A program made the translations under genes and the position numbers. From NCBI GenBank assembly GCA_038501195.1, contig JBBPUQ010000005.1, positions 4,402,001 to 4,466,000 on the forward strand: 64,000 bases of DNA, in the 5' to 3' direction. Below, in pieces: positions 12,525-23,390 of the stretch (position 1 is the stretch's first letter; every line of letters starts with the position of its first letter). Origin of the DNA: Nemania diffusa (lineage: Eukaryota; Ascomycota; Sordariomycetes; Xylariales; Xylariaceae). Under the pieces are notes generated by a model. It had not been told where the DNA came from, made no database searches, and worked only from the letters and a program-made list of their open reading frames with translations.

Positions 12525-13370
12525 TTTTAATAATACCAAGTAGGGTATTCTAGATACTCTAGAGCGAGAGAGAGCCTATCTGGATGAAGTGTAGAGCTAA
12601 ATAGATCGATAGAACGGTATAAGCTCTGTCAATTGAAATGGGCGTGCACGCTCACAAGTCGCGTTTCTCATGACTAAAAGGTGTTATACGCGCGGTAGAT
12701 CAGCGCATTGGGGTAGTAGAGAGTTGGATACTACCTTAGTTAGGCATAGCTTGTGATAATTTATCCTCTTAAATTGTATACTTACAGCAGGTATTTAGTT
12801 GGTTAAAAGTACCTAGGAGGTACGCTGCAAGTACAATTGGTGCCCCAGGCAGGCGTGTGCATTCTGTTACTCATAGTATCTACCTACCTACCTAAAGTAC
12901 CTAGGCAGATATAATAGATAAATGATGCACCAAGTTGCATGATCGCCTACGTAGCATATAGATCAGGTGAGGCAAATAAAAATGCCTACAGAGTACTTAC
13001 GGTAGAACACTGATGTTACAACGGCACGACCCTTCCACACGACGACGTTATAAGTTATAACTCACATTATTCAATAGCGTTTTTAATTGGACATCGAATA
13101 AGCCTGGTTGCGCTAGTATAGCTATTAGGTACTGTAAAAAGTACATAGTGCGTATATAACGTGCCAATCGCCCAAAATCTGTAACGTAGCGTAAAATTTG
13201 CGGCGTTGTGTAAATTGTCGCGTACCTGTTTTCTTCCGCATGCATGGATCTCTGGAGTTACTAGGGGTGGCCTAACATCAACTAATTTATAGACTCCTCT
13301 CTTTCCACAAGGTCGATTAGTCCGGCGCCGCGAATGGAGACTCAAATGGGATGGTCAATTGGGATTCCCG
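12525..13370. other. Spacer at left boundary of the cluster
   Basis: About 850 bp contain no supported gene. It holds tacctacctacc and aggtac repeats (about 12800-12900) and a run of short unrelated open frames near 13050-13345. By position it separates general genome from the first tailoring-type gene of the cluster. Confidence 0.5.
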
Positions 13371-14678
13371 TCACTCTGATACATCGGCCTCAGTCTCTGA
13401 AGCTAATATGTACACTAATTTGCCGGCGGCAACGCGCCCGCCTTTGAGTTCGAACAATCCGGCCGGCACTCCTGCCAAGCCTCCCTCTCGCAGGTGCACC
13501 AGAGGGCCCAATCGGATCTGATCTTGCTGTAGCAGATCGCCTGCTAGCCTCCAAAACCCGGCAGCGAACTCCGAATCCGCCGCGTTTGCTTCCCCGAGGT
13601 TTCCGGCGAGGTGCGTGGTTTCGCCGAAGGCTAAACAAGCAGTCAGCAAAGAATGGGATCAAAATCGGGGCATTGACATGCACGCTGACGGCGGAACGGT
13701 GGGGTGAGAGGGGACCGGAGGATTGAACGTACCAGTATACCCCGAAGTCCATCCGTGACGCACGTCTCTGCGTGGGAACCTGTCGCCGATCGGGAGCGAG
13801 GCCGTATACATCCCCACATCCGGCTGTGAGGTGAGTGCGTCGGCGCAGATCTGGAGACTGGAGTCCGCTGTCACGCAGTCAAGGGCGTAGAGAAGCGCGT
13901 CCCCTGTCGCGGCGCGTATGGCCGGTCCACACTTACCGGCGTCATGGTAGTCGAATGCCTCGTGGGCGCCGAGAGCCTTGACGAGCTGGAAGTGGTGCGG
14001 CGAGCAAGTTGTCACGACGCGGCATCCCGAGCGACGCGCGAGCTGCAGCGCCATCATCCCCGTGGCCGTAGAGCCGCCATAGATAAGCACCCATGGTCCC
14101 AGCCCTGTTATTGCATTCTTATCCGCTTGATGAGGCGGGTAGGGGAGTCGTAGTTTGAGTGTCTGGTACAGGGCTGGGTCGGCGGCGTGGTGCTCATAGT
14201 TAGCGAGTCGCCTTCTTCCTATGCGATGGGCGGCTACTTATTACGTACCTTGGCCTCCGAAATTCACCCCAACCGGTATAGTCGCCGCTTCGGCATCGCT
14301 CACGTGTTCTGGTACGCGCATTGAGAGGGTGCCCTTGAGCAAGGCATACTGCCCGAAGGCTCCGCTGGAGGGATCGCCTAGCTTCATGCCGTAGCATAGT
14401 CCCGCCACCCGGTCTCCCGGCTTGTAGTCCTGGCCGCTATCTTCCCCACACGAGATCACGCGGCCTGCAACATCACAACCAATGGTATGGGGCTTGTCTT
14501 CTTTGAATATCACGAGTCTCTTGTAGTCGCTGGGGTTCAGTGCGATACTAAGAACTCGAATGAGGAGGTATCCTGGGCGTATTGTCGGCACGGGGGCCGC
14601 CAAGTCTAATACAAGATCGTTAGGACCCCGCGCCCTCAGGGCGAGCATGGTTTTGGGAATTGCTATGGCGTCTATCAT
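13371..14678 (-). CDS. MDR-family enoyl reductase / zinc-type alcohol dehydrogenase-like (3 exons)
   Basis: Medium-chain dehydrogenase/reductase of the ToxD / trans-enoyl-reductase type. Proposed exons are 14678-14249, 14173-13733 and 13630-13371, with phases agreeing, giving 376 residues. The N-terminal GroES-like fold shows LNPSDYKRL and IGCDVAGRVISCGE. The Rossmann part begins VLIYGGSTATGMMALQLAR, the NAD(P)H-binding loop, and GYTAFGET joins exons 2 and 3. No structural-zinc Cys cluster is visible, as usual for enoyl reductases. In fungal clusters such enzymes either act in trans on a highly reducing PKS or reduce a tailoring intermediate, as with the MrPigE/MrPigH-type enzymes. The start at 14678 (MIDAIAIPKTML) is preferred over an upstream in-frame Met at 14900, which lies in the shared promoter. 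It is divergent from the acyltransferase at 14947. Confidence 0.85.
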
Positions 14679-14946
14679 TGCGTGGACTACCGAATAAGAC
14701 ACTGAGGGCCTTGCATATAAATGTGTATGATCAAGGAGGAATGATGTCTTAAGTATGAGGTGCCTATACTGATCGGGGCCGGTAATATCGGCGGGGCATC
14801 TGTCGCTTCGGTGTCGGGTATTTACCCGACTGTAACATCCGAGAACTGCCTTGTCATGAACAACACTTATATGTATTCTTTTAGAATTAGGCCCCTCCAT
14901 TGTACCTAACCTTCAGCATCAGCTCTACTAAGGAGGATTATACACC
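14679..14946. promoter_or_regulatory. Bidirectional promoter inside the cluster
   Basis: This 268-bp spacer separates the divergent enoyl reductase and acyltransferase genes and must serve both. It contains the 18-bp palindrome described separately at 14813-14830. The bases before the ATG at 14947 read tacacc, a normal fungal start context. Confidence 0.65.
14813..14830. promoter_or_regulatory. Palindrome with CGG-N8-CCG form, candidate Zn2Cys6 site
   Basis: The sequence gtcgggtatttacccgac is a perfect palindrome (8-bp arms around tt) in the shared promoter. It contains CGG and CCG separated by eight bases, the inverted-half-site form bound by dimeric Zn(II)2Cys6 regulators. That a cluster regulator binds here is inference; no such regulator gene is in the window. 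Confidence 0.5.
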
Positions 14947-16296
14947 ATGGCTTGGAGGGAAACAAAGCCGGGCCATTGGCAGCGACCGCTTGGTCCAAAT
15001 GAGTCCATGATCAAGATGATCGGAGATGGAGGTCAGACGCTGGGCCAAGATGTGTGGTCTATCTCGGCTACGGCGCATTTCACTGCTCATTTAGAGTCGA
15101 AGCCCTTGACCCAGGCTCTGCGCGATGGATGGACAGCTCTTCGCTTCCACCACCCATCCGTCGCCGCCACGGCGACCGACGATAACCTTGACTATGTCGT
15201 GCCCGGCACAGAGAATCTCGCGCGGTGGCAAAACGAGACATTTATCGTGGTCGAGGGCGAATCAAGTATCGATCATGTGATCGCCGCCCTCGGGCCACGG
15301 CGATATGCCACCTGCTATTACTTGGAGAAACACGACACTATTCTTCTCTACCTATCTCACTGGCGGACCGATGGAATTGGAGCCCTCCATCTTCTTGACG
15401 CACTACTCGGCGCAACTATCGAAGTCTTGAATGAAAAACCCCTCGAGTGGCTCTGGGGTCAGGAGATCTCCGGACTAGTGCCCAGCGTCGAGGAAGCCCT
15501 TAGTCTTCCCAACGTACCAACTGAAGCCACTGAGCGCGCTACGAAGCCGTATTTAGCCACGCTGGGCCACAACATAGGAGCACTGGGCATCCCAGCCCAG
15601 CTCGGGGAGGGGAACCTTCCCAACGGCACCCGTGTCGCCGACTTCTGCTTCTCCGAGGAGCAGACGACTAAGATGCTATCGGCCTGCTCTCGTCTTGGCA
15701 TCCGCTTAGAATCTGCATTGCACGCCGCAATAGCCGCTACAGCCTACTCCATCGCAGAGCCTGCGTCGATTCAGAAACACCACAGCAGCACAATGCGCCA
15801 CAGTATTCGGCCGCATCTACCGCCACCTTATGACGGCGTAGCCGGTGCTGCCGGTCTATACACAGCCGGGTACATAGTGAAGGTACCGGCTTTACAGAGC
15901 TGGCTGGAGAACGCTAGGTACTACGATTCGGAATATGGGAAGGGCGCAACGCCGGAGCTACTCCAGTCTCGACGCCAATACGCCTTGACTATGAAAGATA
16001 TCCTGAGAAATATGAAACCGCCGAACCCCCCACCGAGCGGCTTGGATATGTCCTGGGTTCCTGGGGCGCAGGACCTCGTAGCTACCAAACACTCGAATGG
16101 CGGCCAGTTCCTAGAAGTCCAGAAGATCGGGATTGGCATTCAGGTGCTATCGCGGCACGCTTACGTCTTTGGGTGGGTGTTCCGGGGCCAACTTGAACTT
16201 CGACTGGTCTGTAACCAGGCATTCTATAGCACTGCCTTTACGGAGAAGGTGCTAGGACTAGTCGGACAACACTTGGTCACTAACTTAGTTCCGTGA
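14947..16296 (+). CDS. TRI3-like acyltransferase, HxxxDG type
   Basis: Single-exon gene of 449 residues. It belongs to the CoA-dependent acyltransferase fold shared by condensation domains and trichothecene 15-O-acetyltransferase (TRI3)-like enzymes. The catalytic HxxxDG motif is at residues 138-143 (SHWRTDGIG). The C-terminal part has DMSWVPGAQDLV, then IGIGIQVLSRHAYVFGWVFRGQLELRLVCNQAFY, typical of this subfamily. The likely role is transferring an acetyl or longer acyl group from acyl-CoA onto a hydroxyl of the pathway product. It shares architecture with the gene at 51422-52846 on the other side of the A+T block (HWR[T/I]D motif, similar length, similar C-terminus), so the two look like paralogues. 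It is divergent from the enoyl reductase. Length is normal, and the start is supported by the conserved MAWRE/GHWQRPLG opening. Substrate not determinable. Confidence 0.83.
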   Translation: MAWRETKPGHWQRPLGPNESMIKMIGDGGQTLGQDVWSISATAHFTAHLESKPLTQALRDGWTALRFHHPSVAATATDDNLDYVVPGTENLARWQNETFIVVEGESSIDHVIAALGPRRYATCYYLEKHDTILLYLSHWRTDGIGALHLLDALLGATIEVLNEKPLEWLWGQEISGLVPSVEEALSLPNVPTEATERATKPYLATLGHNIGALGIPAQLGEGNLPNGTRVADFCFSEEQTTKMLSACSRLGIRLESALHAAIAATAYSIAEPASIQKHHSSTMRHSIRPHLPPPYDGVAGAAGLYTAGYIVKVPALQSWLENARYYDSEYGKGATPELLQSRRQYALTMKDILRNMKPPNPPPSGLDMSWVPGAQDLVATKHSNGGQFLEVQKIGIGIQVLSRHAYVFGWVFRGQLELRLVCNQAFYSTAFTEKVLGLVGQHLVTNLVP

Positions 16297-16627
16297 GCTC
16301 CCTGGGATAATGAACATCCACTTGTTTCTTGTTAGTAGAGTTCAAGACACATGAGACTTAATATTACTTGACTATTCATCTATTTTATGATGAAGAAGGT
16401 GTTACTTACACGCATGAAATCTATAACATGCCTCATGAGTTCCTTGTAACTGTACGTACCGAATCTTTACCTTCCCCCCCTCGGATTGGGGGCCAAGTTC
16501 GATAGGAATACGCCTCTAGGTTTTTAGGGACCATAGGGGGATCAAATCGGATAAATGAATGAAAATATTACAGCAGTTGAAGATGGTTTATTAGTTAAGA
16601 ATTACTAGGTACCTATGCTCTGGTACG
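16297..16627. other. Convergent 3' spacer
   Basis: About 330 bp lie between the stops of the acyltransferase (+) and the FAD monooxygenase (-). A+T-rich ends resemble 3' UTR sequence, and no gene is seen. Confidence 0.5.
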
Positions 16628-18196
16628 CTACTGTGAACCAGTACTGCTCGAGCCTAAGCCGGAACCCAAATCACCAGACTGCTTGGCCAGTAAATCCCGA
16701 TAGGCAGATCGCGCGTCACGAAGCATACCGTCAATGTCGAAGTACCAAATCTTATGAGCCCGCCACTCGATATCCTTCAAACACTTCTCCGGGTCCATCC
16801 CACAGTCCGGGTTCTGCCACTCGTACGTCTGCGACACCTCGCGCGAGCTTCGCACCAACCACTGCGTGCGCTCACGGCGTACGGCATCATAGGCCGCGAA
16901 TGCGGCCGTCAGCACGGCTGCTTTTCCCGGCTTGCCGTCCCCAGCGTCCCCGAGCGTCTCCGCAGCCTGCTCCAGCACCGTCGCCAGTGCCAATCCGTCC
17001 TCAATACCCATGCCCGCGCCCGCACCATGATGCGGGGACGCCGCATGCGCCGCATCGCCGGCAATACACACGCAGCCCTTAGCGTACGTCGGCGCCGGGT
17101 GGTCGTAGGAGTCGAAAATCGCCCACTTGTCCAGGCTCTGGGCATCGCCTACCTTGTCACCCTCCGCGTCCCCGCCGTCGCCGAGCAGCCCGGCGATGGC
17201 GCGCACGGCGGGCAGCCAGCCGCGGAACGTGGCCAGCACCTCGGCGCGCGCCGCGGGCGCCACCATGCGCTCGTGTGCCCAGGGCTCGGGCTGCCGCCCG
17301 AAGGCCACCACGTTCACGAGCGTGTGCTGCGCCACGGGGAAGTTGAGCAGGTGCGCGCCCGGCCCCATGTGCATGCACTGGTTGTGCGCCTTGGCCGTGC
17401 CCAGCGCCGCGGCGGCGCGGGGCATGGCGATGAGCCCGCGGTAGGCGACTTGGTGCGTGAAGGAGGGGTGGGAGGCGGGGTTGGCTTTGCCTAGGAGTGC
17501 TTGGCGCACGCGCGAGCGGATGCCGTCGCAGCCTATGACTGAGGGGGGGTTAGAGGCTGGGATGAGATGGTGGAAGGGGGAAGGGGGGGTGGTGAAACGG
17601 GAAAGCTAGGACGACTTACTTGCGTCGGCAACCGCTGTCGAACCGTCTTCGAACCGCAGCACCACCTCGTCCCGCTCCTCGTCGCGCGTGTACTCGTCGA
17701 AGCGCTTCCCAAACTCCACCACTCCCGCGGGCAGGTGCTTGACCATCTCGTCGAGGAAGTGCGCGCGGTGGCAGGCGTCGAAGCCCGTGTCGCCAGCGTA
17801 AAGCCGAAATAGCTGCGTCTCATTCATGTCTTCTCTATCGCCGTCGTCGGCACCGTTGTCTCCAGCGGGGGTCTTCTCGGGACGAGCTGGAGGAGGGCGG
17901 TACCCGTCGACGTAGGTGTAATAGGGGCTCTCGTTCTTCGTCGACACGACGCGCATGGCGCCTAGCACCGCTGGGCTCAGCAGTTCCATGCAACGCTGCG
18001 CGTTTGTGGTGAATGCTACGCCGGCCCCGATCTCGCGGAAGCTGTGCGCCTGCTCGTAGAGCTTGACGCTTAGGTTGCGCTGTAGGAGGCCTAGGGCCGT
18101 GGCTACGCCTACGATGCCGCCGCCTACGACAGCGATACGTAGCTGCGGTCGCGCCTTGCCGCCATTGACGTTGCTGCTTTGCTCGTTCGCTTGCAT
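16628..18196 (-). CDS. FAD-dependent aromatic monooxygenase (salicylate hydroxylase-like), 2 exons
   Basis: Group A flavoprotein monooxygenase. Proposed exons are 18196-17620 and 17538-16628, joined in phase 1, giving 495 residues. The FAD ADP-binding motif is near the N-terminus (IAVVGGGIVGVATALGLL). The middle DG motif is at the exon junction (IIGCDGIRSR), and the GD motif is late (CVCIAGDAAHAASPHHGAGAG). The order and spacing are those of salicylate hydroxylase-like enzymes. In NR-PKS clusters that make a methylated aromatic aldehyde, this enzyme class (TropB, SorbC, AzaH, MrPigN) performs oxidative dearomatisation, using NAD(P)H and O2. That role is inferred here from context. A loop near residues 105-120 is rich in Pro, Asp and Gly and probably disordered. 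The start at 18196 is preferred over a Met 12 codons upstream because MQANEQ directly precedes the FAD domain at a normal distance. Confidence 0.88.
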
Positions 18197-19151
18197 TGTG
18201 GGTAGCCCGTGGTAATGCGTACAGAGGCACAAGAATCTCGCTAATTAGCTATCTCGTGCCTATCGTCGGCTCCGAAAACGGTCTCTGTGCGGACAGTAGA
18301 AAATGAAGGCCTCTAAATCTCAATTGAGTTAAAATAAATACTTAATATTTATCATAAATATTGTAAGAGAAGAAAAAAAGGGAACAAATAGAGAAAACAG
18401 GCACACGCATGTGTTAGCAAGGGGTAAAAAGTGCGTTCGGCCTCGGCCTCTATCCAAGTCTTCGGGCCAGGCTTCTCCCCGAATCCCCTTCGGCGCTGGA
18501 AGTCTAGCATGCTTACATGTGGCATGACATCCTAAATTCTCACGTAGCTCAGCAGGGTATTTATGAATAACTCAGAAGCCAGAACCCGAGAGGTGGAGTT
18601 TTCCAACATTCTATCATTAATATGCCATAATTTTCCTACAGCACAAGCTAGCAAATACGCTATATTATGAGTCAAGTATTGCGAGTTAAACAATCGACAG
18701 CTCGGCATCACAGTACGAGTGTCGAGGGGTCCAAGTCAAGTACGCAGTAGATGACGGTAGATGGTATCAAATATATACATGGCAGAAACAAAGACAGCGC
18801 GAAATACCATCACAGGTCTTGGGCGCAAGAGGGAAATTGAGGGCCAGACCCATCTCATCGGAAGCGTAGAGCTGAATATTCACTCGGACGAAACAGGTTG
18901 TGTTTTCTTGTGTTTTCTATGCTTTGATTTGGATCTCGAGGTGTCGTGCTGCTTACCTAGGTAGGTATCTAAGGCTCGCGCGATGACAATCTACGTAGGT
19001 TCGATGTCTTATTCTAAAGCCACTTCGCTATCATATCTATCTTATAAACGATTAAGGGCCAACTACCTATATACAGTAGGTAATGAGATGAGACCGGTGC
19101 TAGTATCTCAATTCTCCGATGCTCGTCCGCGAGAACCAAGTTCCTGGCTTC
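18197..19151. other. Spacer upstream of the FAD monooxygenase
   Basis: About 950 bp hold no supported gene. The part nearest 18197 is the monooxygenase promoter. It contains an interrupted inverted repeat, ttcggg at 18461-18466 and cccgaa at 18478-18483. A+T-rich runs lie at 18330-18390, and tacctaggtaggta patches lie near 18955. Confidence 0.45.
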
Positions 19152-20899
19152 TTAAGCACAATCCGACGTGGGAATCGGGTGATAGAAGCTGAACAACCCG
19201 AGCGGGTCATACTCTTTCTTCAGCTTCGCTAGGCGCTGGAGGTGCTCCCGAGACCAGATAGCTTCGGGGGGCTCATCGCCATTCGAGAAACCTATATACG
19301 TGTTTAGGCCATCGGTGCCGGCAGTGGCGGCAATCGTGTCGCGAATCTTCTCGGGGAGGTGCTCGATGTCGGCATCGGTGGTGGTGTTGTCAGCGTAGGC
19401 AAAACCCCAGGTCCTGTTCCCATGTTAGCTAGCAGCTCAACTGCCTGGCACGAGAATAGGATGAGATACGGACTGATGACCGATCGCCTGGCGCCACGGG
19501 TAGGCACTTGCATCCTTCGACTGGGCCTGAACTGCTTGTGTAGCACAAAAGTACATGCCGTTATCACTTGTGCTCATCTGTGGGTACTTGGTCACGAGGT
19601 AGTTGAGCTGCTCCGACATTTTCACATGGGCGTCAACGTCCAGATGGTTGAAAGCTACACCCCTCACTACACGCCTACCGTACGTGCCGCCGCAGACATC
19701 GAGGAGAGTGTTGCCTGCTAAGAAAAATGCGTTCTCGGGTACAGTGTTCCACGCTACCTGGCTGTAGTTGCGCCGGATGTCGGTGCCAATGTCCTGAAGA
19801 AATTGAACAGCTGCGCGCCCTTCCTCTTCGGGGCCAGCATAGACGGCGTTGACTTTCAAGGTTGTCTATAAGGGCGAGTTAGGAATGATGTTTGAACACG
19901 ACTCAAATGATGAACCACTCTTATCGTTTAGTACTCACCACATTTTCAGTGGCACTAAGCGAAAGTGAAGTAGACAGACATAAGGGAGCCGGCAATTTCC
20001 CTGCCCGGTCATGTAGCGCTTGGTAAAAGGCTCTTGTGCTGTTCAAGGGAAACTCGAAGTCCGCGTTGAAGTTGGTGCCTTTAGCAGGCGCATCGTAAAC
20101 TCGGTACGTAGCGTTCAGCACATAGCCGAAGTTGAACCCTGCACCCTTGATTCCCCAGAAAAGGTCTGGATTAGACTCTTGCGAAACTTCGGCGACGGTT
20201 GTATTGGGCAACATCAGCCGGACGGACTGGAGACTATCCACCATGAGACCGTACAGCCCCTCAAGGCGACCGATGCCTGCCCCGAGCGTGGCCCCGACCA
20301 TTCCGACGCAAGGTCCGCCTCCCACCGCTTTTCAAACACGAAAGTATCAGCGCGAGAAGACTGGATCTCCGGGTTTGAGGCAACTTACGTATATTCTTCC
20401 CCACGGCTTGGAGAGCTTTCGAGACATTCTTGAAAACAGCAGCACCCCCAATGATCATAGTGCTGGCCTGCTCATCGACATCTACATGGTAGAAGGCCCC
20501 AGTGAAAATCTCCAGTGCGTTCTGAAGCTTTTCGAATCCTGTGTAGAAACCATGGCGCGGACCTGTGAATAGAAAGGGGGTTCCAGTTTTCGTTGCGCAG
20601 GTAATCTGGGAGAACAAACATCAGCAGAGTCGAAAGTCGTGCTATGGTACAATTTCACGTACGGAGGCTCTAACGTCATGCTCATTGGCAACCTCCGATA
20701 CAACATTGAAGGTTGGCGCATATCCTGATGAGAATCGCATAGTCTCGCTCGTGAAGCTGGAGTCGCCAGGAAGATGAACGGATCCTGCGGGCGATAAAGA
20801 CGAACGAAGACAATCGACAAGCGAGTCTCGCGTATCTATTGATGCGGCATGGCTGCTGCAGCACAAGGCTGAGAGAATTAAGGATGTGAATACTTTCAT
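19152..20899 (-). CDS. Secreted BBE-type FAD-linked oxidase (5 exons)
   Basis: Proposed exons are 20899-20663, 20605-20389, 20327-19939, 19865-19474 and 19413-19152, giving 498 residues. The N-terminus is a signal peptide (MKVFTSLILSALCCSSHAAS). The PCMH FAD-binding domain has FNVVSEVANEHDVRASI, then FLFTGPRHGFYTG, whose His is at the position used for covalent flavin attachment in this family. NPDLFWGIKGAGFNFG and the C-terminal YDPLGLFSFYHP (BBE motif) follow. Such oxidases take electrons from alcohol, amine or aromatic C-H groups and pass them to O2; in azaphilone clusters a related gene (MrPigF type) acts late. The usual GG before RHG is GP here. The last intron uses a weak donor (gtccgt at 19473), the least certain boundary. 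Divergent from the acyltransferase at 21385. Confidence 0.85.
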
Positions 20900-21384
20900 A
20901 TTTAAGCGTGATGTATATGCGAGAAAGTCACGCTACGTCTACGACAAGCTTTACGAGATTAGCCCTGCGTGTAAGTTGGGTCGAAAATAGGAAACAGGAA
21001 ACAGCAGAGAGCATATCTATGTCTCTATAATACAGATTGGTACTGAGTTGGACGCTCTGCTGTAGCCGAGGCGCGCGAAGGCATGATTGGCTGCTATGAA
21101 TTCGCTTGTTCAAGCTGAATATCACTGTCGATCTTCTGGCGTAATCCCCGAAAAGAAGTCGGCGAGTTCGGGCTGGGGCCATGCCTCGGGATCGGGCCGC
21201 GCTGTATGGGGATAGCGCCCAATCCCTCTCCGAGATGGCGTTCCTGATCGCACGTGAGATGCTAGATAGGTGACAAAATCCCCAGTTGATCATGTAAGCG
21301 AGCAATGAGTTTAGATCATGTTCATTCCCTGATAGCTCTAGTAAGGAAGAACGATAGACAAGCATGCGATAACCACATTTTGCA
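20900..21384. promoter_or_regulatory. Bidirectional promoter between oxidase and acyltransferase
   Basis: This 485-bp spacer lies between divergent cluster genes. Several cggg and cccg half-sites occur at 21159-21205 but form no perfect palindrome. No coding frame here is convincing. Confidence 0.5.
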
Positions 21385-22944
21385 ATGCATCAAGCTATCC
21401 GAAGGGGCATCAAGAGCCGCTTCATTCGGCCCCAGCTATCATCACCAGTTTCGCGTAACTACCTACTGAAAGGAATAGTTTCCCAGCTTAGGCATGGCTC
21501 AAGTCAAGTCGAGTCCCGTTCTCAACACTCCAAATTCGGTAGCCCAGTACCGCTGCCCGCTTTGGCAGTCGACAATGGCTCCATCGATGAGCACTTTATG
21601 CTTTCCGACTTGGATATGGTCTCGCCAAATTCTTTAATATCGTCATTCTTGGTCTACAAGTTGGAGCCCGAGTATAACGTGAAACTAGTGACAGAAGCCG
21701 TGACAGAAGGGCTGCAAGTCGCTGCGGAGCAAATCCCACTACTTCGCGCGAGCATACGGTTTGATGGCGGCAAACCTCGAAACAAGCTTTCTCAGGGCTC
21801 TTTGAGGTTTCGCGTGCGCCACTTTAACCGTTGGGAGCACAAGTCTTACGACGAGCTCGCTGCGGCCTCGTTTCGTCCTTCAGAGTTTGATCAGGCGAGT
21901 CTCGTGCCCGTGGAGGCTTACGACAACGCCGAGGAGAAACCAGTACTCGTCACCCAGCTGAGCTTCATTCCCGGTGGGGCTATACTGGCATTGGGCTTCA
22001 ATCATATTGCTAGCGATGGTGTATCAAGGGACCTAGCACTCACGGCGATTTGCAGGGCGAGCAAGGCGCACATACAAGGTTTACCGCCACCACGGGCTTC
22101 GTTCGACTTTCGACGAAGCCTCTTAGCCACACCACGAGCGCTGCTCCAGAAGTCTAGGGATCAGCTCGCCGAGCATGCCAAGGACTATTCCATAATGGAC
22201 GCGGTGGCCGTCGCAGGGGCTGCAGCTGCAGCCAAGGCCGGCCGCAGCGCAAATGCGGCGAACAAGACCAACATCTATCGGATTCAAGGAGCCGCCGTAG
22301 ACGAATTAAAAAGACATTGCAAGCCTATGGGGGGCGTCGAGTACATTGCAACCTACGACTGCGTCGTGGGGCTGCTGTGGAAGAGCCTGATGAGTGCCAG
22401 GGCTCAGGTGAAGCCACAGCTGAGAGACGCCGACTCCCGCATCCTGCACGCGGTCGATCTCCGAGGCCGCACCGAAGCAGCGCCATCGAGGCGATACTTT
22501 GGGAACGCCGTCAAGCAAGTCGGCGCCGGCCCCCTTCCCATGGCCCAGCTGCTCGGCCCGAACGGCCTCTCGCTCGCGGCCTCCTATCTACGCAAGTCGA
22601 TCCTAGAGACGAGCGTCACAGATGTCGGCGGCGCGACTGCCCTTGCTCAAATGATGGGCCCGTCTGAGACGCTCGTGTTCTTCCCGAGGAGAGGAATCGC
22701 CGACCAGGACTTCATGCTCAGCAGCTGGTATTTCATGAACATGGCCGAGTACGATTTCGGCATGGGGCCTCCTGCGGCGGTGAGGCCCCCGGATGCTGCG
22801 ATACCGGGTTTTGCATTTATGTTGCCGGACTGCGAGAGGCGCGAGGGCTCGCGTTGCTACGACATATACCTGACGCTGCCGGTGGCGGAGCAGGAGGCCT
22901 TGAGCCGAGATGAGGTATTCCGTCGCTGGTTCAGTATCGTTTAG
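21385..22944 (+). CDS. Trichothecene 3-O-acetyltransferase-like acyltransferase (HxxxD, DFGMG)
   Basis: Single-exon gene of up to 519 residues in the fungal transferase family (BAHD-like; TRI101 and the azaphilone MrPigD/AzaD/CazE enzymes are of this type). The catalytic HxxxDG is at residues 207-212 (NHIASDGVS). The structural DFG motif is at about 457 (EYDFGMGPP). Both are in the expected places. The family normally opens with a phrase like LSDLDMVSP, which here starts at residue 73. The first 70 residues are therefore extra: an Arg/Ser-rich basic segment that could be a targeting peptide or could be untranslated, with M72 (21598) as the true start. In azaphilone pathways this enzyme type loads a polyketide or fatty acyl chain onto the bicyclic core. 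That role here is inference. It is a different subfamily from the TRI3-like acyltransferases at 14947 and 51422. Confidence 0.84.
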   Translation: MHQAIRRGIKSRFIRPQLSSPVSRNYLLKGIVSQLRHGSSQVESRSQHSKFGSPVPLPALAVDNGSIDEHFMLSDLDMVSPNSLISSFLVYKLEPEYNVKLVTEAVTEGLQVAAEQIPLLRASIRFDGGKPRNKLSQGSLRFRVRHFNRWEHKSYDELAAASFRPSEFDQASLVPVEAYDNAEEKPVLVTQLSFIPGGAILALGFNHIASDGVSRDLALTAICRASKAHIQGLPPPRASFDFRRSLLATPRALLQKSRDQLAEHAKDYSIMDAVAVAGAAAAAKAGRSANAANKTNIYRIQGAAVDELKRHCKPMGGVEYIATYDCVVGLLWKSLMSARAQVKPQLRDADSRILHAVDLRGRTEAAPSRRYFGNAVKQVGAGPLPMAQLLGPNGLSLAASYLRKSILETSVTDVGGATALAQMMGPSETLVFFPRRGIADQDFMLSSWYFMNMAEYDFGMGPPAAVRPPDAAIPGFAFMLPDCERREGSRCYDIYLTLPVAEQEALSRDEVFRRWFSIV

Positions 22945-23390
22945 ATCCGGGATACGATCAGGGGAAACTCAGTTGTATTAACACACGTTTTTGTGCGCAA
23001 CTGTAATAACTAATACCTACCTAGGCTACTAGGTGTGAATGATTATTATTTTTTTGGTCACCTTAACTAAGAAGCCACTAAGGCTCTTCGCAAATGATTT
23101 AACTCAAAGAAGGGTCACTACCTATCTTTTGGATAAAACTTCCCCTTACCCCTAGGTGCTTGTTCACCCGCACTGCCACAGTACACTACCTTATATATAG
23201 AAAATAGGATAAATTATTGAGCGTGGTATTTGTACAGCATAAGCAGAAAGAGTGTTGTTCGTTTTTCTAACAATATTATTATTAAATATATTAGTAAATC
23301 CAAAAAATTCAACTTCCCTCATGACCATATCTACCCTATTAGTTATACTTCCTGGAGTGTGAAAAACCCCTGCGAAGCAAGAGACTTCGT
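22945..23390. other. Convergent 3' spacer
   Basis: About 450 bp, A+T-leaning, lie between the stops of the acyltransferase (+) and the MFS exporter (-). No gene is seen; it should contain both 3' ends. Confidence 0.5.

Noticed and set aside
20261..20330. Second covalent flavin link (Cys) in the BBE oxidase
   Set aside because: A Cys (GPCVGMVG) lies near the expected place, but its spacing to the VG pair differs from the classic CxxVG arrangement, so I only claim the His.
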